Shown here: positions 58,927-64,000 of the stretch, one piece after another
Layout: every line of letters starts with the position of its first letter
How positions within the stretch are numbered: the first letter of the stretch is position 1
Source: Klebsormidium nitens
Lineage: Eukaryota; Streptophyta; Klebsormidiophyceae; Klebsormidiales; Klebsormidiaceae
DNA: 64,000 bases
Direction of reading: 5' to 3'
Assembly: GCA_000708835.1 (NCBI GenBank)
Contig: DF237032.1
Span: 1-64,000, forward strand
Translations under genes and position numbers: made by a program
Notes under the pieces: model-generated
Told to the model about the DNA's origin: nothing
What the model saw: the letters and a program-made list of their open reading frames with translations, nothing else
Databases searched by the model: none

Positions 58927-60623
58927 ATGTCGAGTGAAGCCTCATCTGCAGTTGGGGGAATTGGAGACGCTTTTCGTGCTTATGCCAAGCAGCTCGATGC
59001 GGTGAATGAGCGCAGAGAGAGACTGGTGAAGGCGAGCAGGGACGTCACAATTGCAAGCAAGAAAGTGATCTTTGCAGTGCACCGGTGAGAATATGACCAA
59101 AATATTCATCTAAAGGTTCTTCAAACTGCCCTTAATGATGACAAGCAAACCTTTGTTGCGCCCCTGGTTTACTGCATAGTCTCTGCATAATCTCTCAGCA
59201 TTGTTTGCAAGTGCACCACCACCAAAATACATCCTCTGCGTTCTCCATCCTGCTTATTGTTGGACCTGGCAAGTCTCACTTGAACGTTTTTCTGCAGTCT
59301 TCCAGCTGATGGTGCTGGTGGTGGGGCAGAAGAGGCCGCGTTGGGCCAAGCAGAGAAAGATCTGCAGCTTATCAGAAAGACCAGTATCAAGAGAGTAGCC
59401 CAAGAGCTTCAAGATGAGGACTACTGGAGGTTTAGCCGAGCTTTCTCCCCAGGGGTACGAAACATCTGTTGCTCGACATGCTATGAACGTCAGTGCTCAG
59501 ACATACTAAAAATCTGACTCTCATCAATGAGAGCACTTCTCAATGAAAGTCCACAGTGCGACTGGCGGTCTGCCTTGCAATCCAGGTACTTTGTTTAAAT
59601 CAATTGGCTTGAAAATGTGATGTTGTCGTCATCATTATCTGTCACCTTCCTCCGTCTTGCCAAGGAAGTTTGCTCTATCAACCGCTAAAGTCTGATCTCT
59701 TTGCTCGACCGCGGCTCTTGGGCTTGAGGTCACAAACCTGCATAACTTTATCTCGTTTGTGATTCAAACAGATGCAAGAGTACGTCGAAGCGACGGCTGT
59801 CCTGCATTACGCCAAGACGGGGCGCCTGCTGACGTATGCGGAAGCCAATGCGGAGCTAAGTGAAGTCCAGGATGCGGGGGGCCAAGCGTTCCGGCTTAGC
59901 GCCGCTGATTACCTTCTCGGGGTGAGGATGCCTGGTGGGAAGATTCCGAAGTTCAACAGCAGAAGCGTCACACTCTACGCAACATTCTCATAATAGCAGA
60001 AGCCCTTCCTTAGACTTGGACGACCTCCATGTTCCAATCTATGCTCAGGCCATAAGCTCCATCCAGAATCCATTCCTAAGGGCTAAATCTCTCCTTTTGT
60101 CTGGTGTACGTAGATCACTGATCTTACTGGAGAAGTGATGCGGCTGGCCATCAGCAGCGTGGCCGCAGGCAACAAGGGGGCGGCCGCCAGCATGGCCGCA
60201 TTTGTGGGGGCCGTCTACGAGGGTTTCCACGTTGTACCCATGGTGGCAGAACTGCGAAGGGACCTGGCAAAGAAGCTCGAGGTCATGCGCAGCAGCCTCG
60301 TCAAAATCGAGACTGGTACGGCCTGAATTCTCTGGTCGGCAAGTGATCTAAGTTAGTGATCCCCCCCTGGAATGCACTTTTGTGATTGCTGCACTTATCG
60401 TCGTTGTGCATTGTGGCTCGCTCCATGATTAGCATCTTTCCTTGGCAACCGTTATTGAGTGAAACCTGATCTGTAAGAGTGCAGCTGTGCATCACTGAGT
60501 TTTTCTTCCTTGTTCCCTGCAGCTAGCTACATGGTCCACGTACGTGGCTCTGAATATCCAGAGCAGTTTCTGGCGGAGAGGCTTGCGGAAGCACCCGAAG
60601 ATCGGTTGGACCCTGACATGTAA
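58927..60623 (+). CDS. TRAX: Translin-associated factor X (TRAX)
   Basis: TRAX pairs with translin in the C3PO endoribonuclease, which processes small RNA and tRNA fragments; TRAX carries the catalytic acidic residues. Five exons: 58927-59084, 59298-59454, 59772-59921, 60114-60315 and 60523-60623, giving 255 residues. Family blocks are RLVKASRDVTIASKKVIFAV, RVAQELQDEDYWRFSRAF, MQEYVEATAVLHYAKTGRL, SAADYLLGITDLTGEVMRLA and AAFVGAVYEGFHVV, ending in YMVHVRGSEYPEQFLAERL. The Glu residues in QEYVEA and in LTGEVMR are at positions expected for the active site. Length is slightly shorter than human TRAX (290). No translin gene is visible in the window. Confidence 0.93.
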
Positions 60624-62134
60624 TGTACATTAAAGACGGAAGGCTACATGTTCAAATTCCATTTTTTGTGTCGATGTTTGAGTCTTTCCCTGCCGAAGGA
60701 AGATTGATTACCTTTCAAATGTCACCTAAATGTCAAGCCAAGCCTGTAGGGTTTTGCTTCGACCCAATTTTTCGACAGATCACTGTGGGCATGCAAACGT
60801 TTTGAGTCCATTCGAGTTGGAGCTAAGGTTCACTGCAACTAGCCTAGTAGCCTAGTAGCCTAGTAGCTGTGTCAAGCACGCAACGTGCGGGCGTCACTAG
60901 GTTTGTCGGTGCAAGTGTTGCTGCACTAGACGGTTGATGTTCTAGGCTGGTGTGTATCGTGATGTAGATCGGATCATGTTGCAGTCGATCATGTCTAGAT
61001 ATCTGGCATGCATGCATGTAGGCTTGCACAATATACCACCCTGCCATGCCCTAGGCGCGATGGTGAGTTCGATGCATGTGCAGTTCAAATTATGATCCTG
61101 CATATGCAGGCCGGCGCGGAAGGAAGATATATACTCTCCGACGTCGTCTCATGCAGTCTGGGGCAATATGATAAAAGTGTTAATTCGGATCATGTATCTA
61201 TAAGATCGAATTCATATGGCTTGTCAGGACTGCATGATTGCAATTGTATGAACTTAGAGCGGCCGGCAACTGTAATTCCAGTTCGCGTTTCTGGCCAAAG
61301 ACTTGCAAATCTTTCTTCGACATCTAACCACAAGGACAGATGACTCTTCTTAGGGTGTACGTTGCAGTTTATTTGGGTTCCTCTGACATCCGACCACCAT
61401 AACAACTCTTTCAAGTATTGCTCAGACATTGTTGCGATTCTTTCGAACCTGATTAGATCAAGCCGCCTGGTGCCGTGCAGTTGACCAAGTGAGCCCAAAG
61501 CCATCTGCGCCTTGCATTGCTGCTTCCCCTGTGCCTGCCTCATTGACTGTCTCTATGCGAGCTCGTTCTATCATGTTCTTAGTCCGTCCGACTTCTGTGC
61601 GAGCTCGATTTCTATGGTAACCCCTCAGACCCCCTCGCCCTCCAACTGTACGTGCTCGATTTACCAAACAAGTGTCAATCACGGGGACCCTTTTGATAGA
61701 GTCGGTTCTATTGCATTTCAAAGCTTTGTATCGCAAATATGCTACAAAAAAAGTACTACACTCCGAGCAAACTCCGGCCAAGTTACGCAGCGTGCCCCGC
61801 TGGGCTGCTGCCGGCACTCCCCTCGTCCGAGTTCGCCCAAGTTCCCCGGCTCTCCTGCGCAAACGCCGAATGCGACCTGCGCCATTTTCTTGGCGACCGC
61901 CCGTGCCGCTGCCCCAGCCCAACTTCCGCCTCCCCCCCGGGGACCGCCACAGGACGCGACCTCACCCTGCCCCACTCTCCCCCGAGCGCTTCTTTTCCCC
62001 CGAGCGCCGACCCTCCAAGTCTCGCCCCCTCCGCTAACGTCGTCAATCTGCCCCGCGTTCTTCCCCCCTCTTTCCCCGCTACCCACGTGTCCTGATACAG
62101 CGGGTCCTCGCCCCCCCCGCTCACTGACGCATCT
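60624..62134. other. Convergent spacer with palindrome-rich island
   Basis: This spacer lies between the 3' ends of TRAX (plus) and the LPA1-like gene (minus). It starts with three exact copies of the 8-mer AGCCTAGT (60841-60864). Up to about 61210 it is dense in GATC, CATG, GCATGCATGCATG and CTAG words. From about 61783 to 62134 the minus strand probably still codes for the LPA1-like C-terminus in a shifted frame. 61210-61780 shows no gene I can support. Confidence 0.5.
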
Positions 62135-64000
62135 TCATCCGACGCCGCGGTGCTCCCGTCCACCGACCCTTCCTCCGGCTCCCCCCCCTGCTCCGCTGGC
62201 TCGTCGCTCAGCTCCCTCCCCCCCCCCGCTGCGCTCCTCCTCTTCCTCCCCCCCCTCGTCGTCGTCCTCCGACTCCCCGACCCGCCCCCGGTTCTCCAGC
62301 CCATACATCAACGCGCGTTCCACGCTCCTGCCGAGGCTGCTTCCGGCGCTCCCAATCCGCCCGGATCCTTGCGGAACGTCGACAAATGCGTCTCCGCCCG
62401 CCCCCCAGGAGGTGCTACCGGGCCACTCGGTCGGGACGGAGGGCCCGGGTGACTGGTGACTCGTTGGCGGAAGAGGGTTGTCCTCGTGCAACGCGGCGAG
62501 CAGGCTGCGCAAACAATCAATAACTTTAAAGTGAGCCTGGCAAGCGCGCTTGTACGCTTTCGACAGCTGAGTTGGATTTGAAGAGCGGCTAACAGCTGGC
62601 CTCTTCAAGTCGGCCTAAGGACCCAGTCTCACTGTCCCGCTTTAAATGTTCGACGCCCGCGGAAACCACAAAAGCGGGAAGCTTTGACGGACGGCGTCAC
62701 TGAAAGCTGACGGCGCCACTACCCTGGCCAATAAGCTCTCAGAACGGAATGGCAATTCTGTACGGACAACCGGAGCCGTCTGATGAAAGTACAGGCGCGT
62801 TGCAACGCCCAACGTGAATCAAAGTCGAGACGAGACCTCTAGATCGATGAATCGGGCAGCGGCTTGCCTGTAGCCGGTTACTCGTCTTGGCTGCTCTTAA
62901 CCACTAATGCTAACCCAACCCGGCCCGTGGCATAGTTCCAGCTATTCAAAATTTTGTATCTAAGAACCTTTGTTCTCACCTGCGGGAAGAGCCTTTGCGG
63001 CGGATCAGGCGCAGCATGCCCTTGGAGCCGACGGTCGAGTACTGCGCGACTGCGGCCTCGTACTCCGAGAAAACGACGCGCGCCGTGTTTGTTGCCGCGT
63101 CCAGGAGCGGCTCGCCCGCCTCGCGGCGGCGGACGGAGCTGGGGGAAAAAAGTCAAACTTTCAGAAAAGTCGTGCTAAAGTGATCTTGGGAAAAGGATGG
63201 GAGTAGATTGGAGAGGAATTGCGTGTCTTCTCTTCGTTTGACAGTGACGAAAGAGAGTGGACTTGTTAGTGAAGGAGTGTGGCTATATCCAGGAAAATAA
63301 CGAGGCATGGAACCTTTCGAGAAACTACGCACGGGTGTGGCACCATCAGGGTGGGAGAGCAGCGGACCATTGACAGCAGTCTGCCAACTTGAATAACGTT
63401 GCTTGCCACGAACTGACAAGTGGAGAGGAGTGACTGGTTGGCGAAGACGTGACCAAGCAGACTCAAAGTTTGTTGTAGACAGTAAACAGATTCTCCTGCA
63501 GTCCGCTTCCTGGTGTCGGCTGTCCCTCAAAAGGCTTTCTGCAAACTTTCGTATGTCCTGTATACCTAAATTGCCTCACGTGAGGTTCGCAAAAGAAAAC
63601 CGTCGTTAAGCAACTTCTTTAAAGAGGCGGATATTTCCGCAACCAGTTCCTGCCTGAGAAGAAGCTGACCGAAAGACTCCAAGTCGAGTCCCTTGCAAGC
63701 GCGCAAGCCCCCGCTTACCTAAACACCGTAGCATGGATCGCCGCAACGCTCCTGTCCACGTTCGTGTTATTAACCTTCGGCACGAGGTGCTTGTCCGCGC
63801 GCTTCCGCAGATAGTCCTGGATCGCCCGTATGTTCCGCATGTACTTCACGTACTTGTTCCGCCGCGGATCGAGCGTCATGTACTTCGCGCGCACCGCCAT
63901 GCGCTCCAAATGCTTCGCCTCGTTGCTGATGTACACCAGAAACGGCACGATGCTCGCGTGCCGCGCCATGAGCCCCATCACAAAGTTCAAGCTCAAATGC
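62135..64000 (-). CDS. LPA1: LPA1-like P-loop / 2-phosphoglycerate kinase-related protein (partial)
   Basis: LPA1 homologues are plant P-loop NTPase proteins related to archaeal 2-phosphoglycerate kinase; rice LPA1 mutants have low phytic acid. The 5' part lies beyond the right edge. Visible exons are 64000-63719 (partial), 63138-62980 and 62504 onward. The first carries [56 protein letters not shown] and [20 protein letters not shown]. The next completes [20 protein letters not shown] and [15 protein letters not shown], then [10 protein letters not shown]. The P-loop itself is not in the window. The acidic C-terminus hits a ten-C run (62218-62227), after which the direct frame soon stops at 62135. 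A second frame continues acidic ([18 protein letters not shown]) to a stop at 61783. A one-base assembly error or a short intron is likely there. Confidence 0.85.

Noticed and set aside
1-64000. CRISPR arrays, operons, integrases or bacterial-style mobile systems
   Set aside because: None seen. Introns, telomere and gene families are all eukaryotic.

Overview
This is the end of a eukaryotic chromosome. The first 89 bases are ten exact copies plus one degenerate copy of CCCTAAAA, the complement of TTTTAGGG (the Chlamydomonas-type plant telomere unit). The genes beyond it are GC-rich, multi-exon and plant-like: nuclear-encoded plastid ribosomal proteins, a galacturonosyltransferase (GAUT), a PRT1-type N-degron E3 ligase and an LPA1-type P-loop protein. 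Telomere type and gene content together suggest a streptophyte green alga. Klebsormidium is my best guess; that is inference, not something the sequence proves.

Layout. 1-2939 is telomere and subtelomere: degenerate repeats, a fold-back element with long inverted ends, and a tRNA-derived Pol III-like unit. 2940-13851 holds two SEC24 paralogues (COPII cargo adaptors) arranged head to head. 15181-23792 holds plastid ribosomal proteins uL5c (minus) and bL34c (plus) on either side of CTU2, a cytosolic tRNA thiolation factor. The two ribosomal genes carry homologous transit-peptide exons. 25160-39334 holds an unidentified coiled-coil protein with two GC-AG introns, PEX3 (peroxisome biogenesis) and PRT1 (two RINGs plus a ZZ finger). 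40819-52908 holds a GAUT and a conserved plastid-type protein with a PPR-like segment and a Cys-pair module; a possible unmodelled gene lies between them. 54486-64000 holds a G3BP-like RNA-binding protein (NTF2, RRM, RGG), TRAX, and a partial LPA1-like gene cut by the right edge.

The genes are housekeeping functions: secretion, plastid translation, tRNA modification, peroxisomes, protein degradation, pectin synthesis and RNA metabolism. They do not form one pathway. Coding models were assembled by eye from exon frames, GT-AG (or GC-AG) junctions and phase. For SEC24 (both), CTU2, uL5c, bL34c, PEX3, PRT1, GAUT, the PPR-like gene, G3BP-like and TRAX the exon lengths sum to whole codons.

The most unusual large-scale pattern is in the spacers. 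Every convergent (3'-to-3') intergenic region holds an AT-richer island dense in 4-8 bp palindromes (CATG, GATC, CTAG, GCATGC, TATATA). The divergent (5'-to-5') spacers do not.
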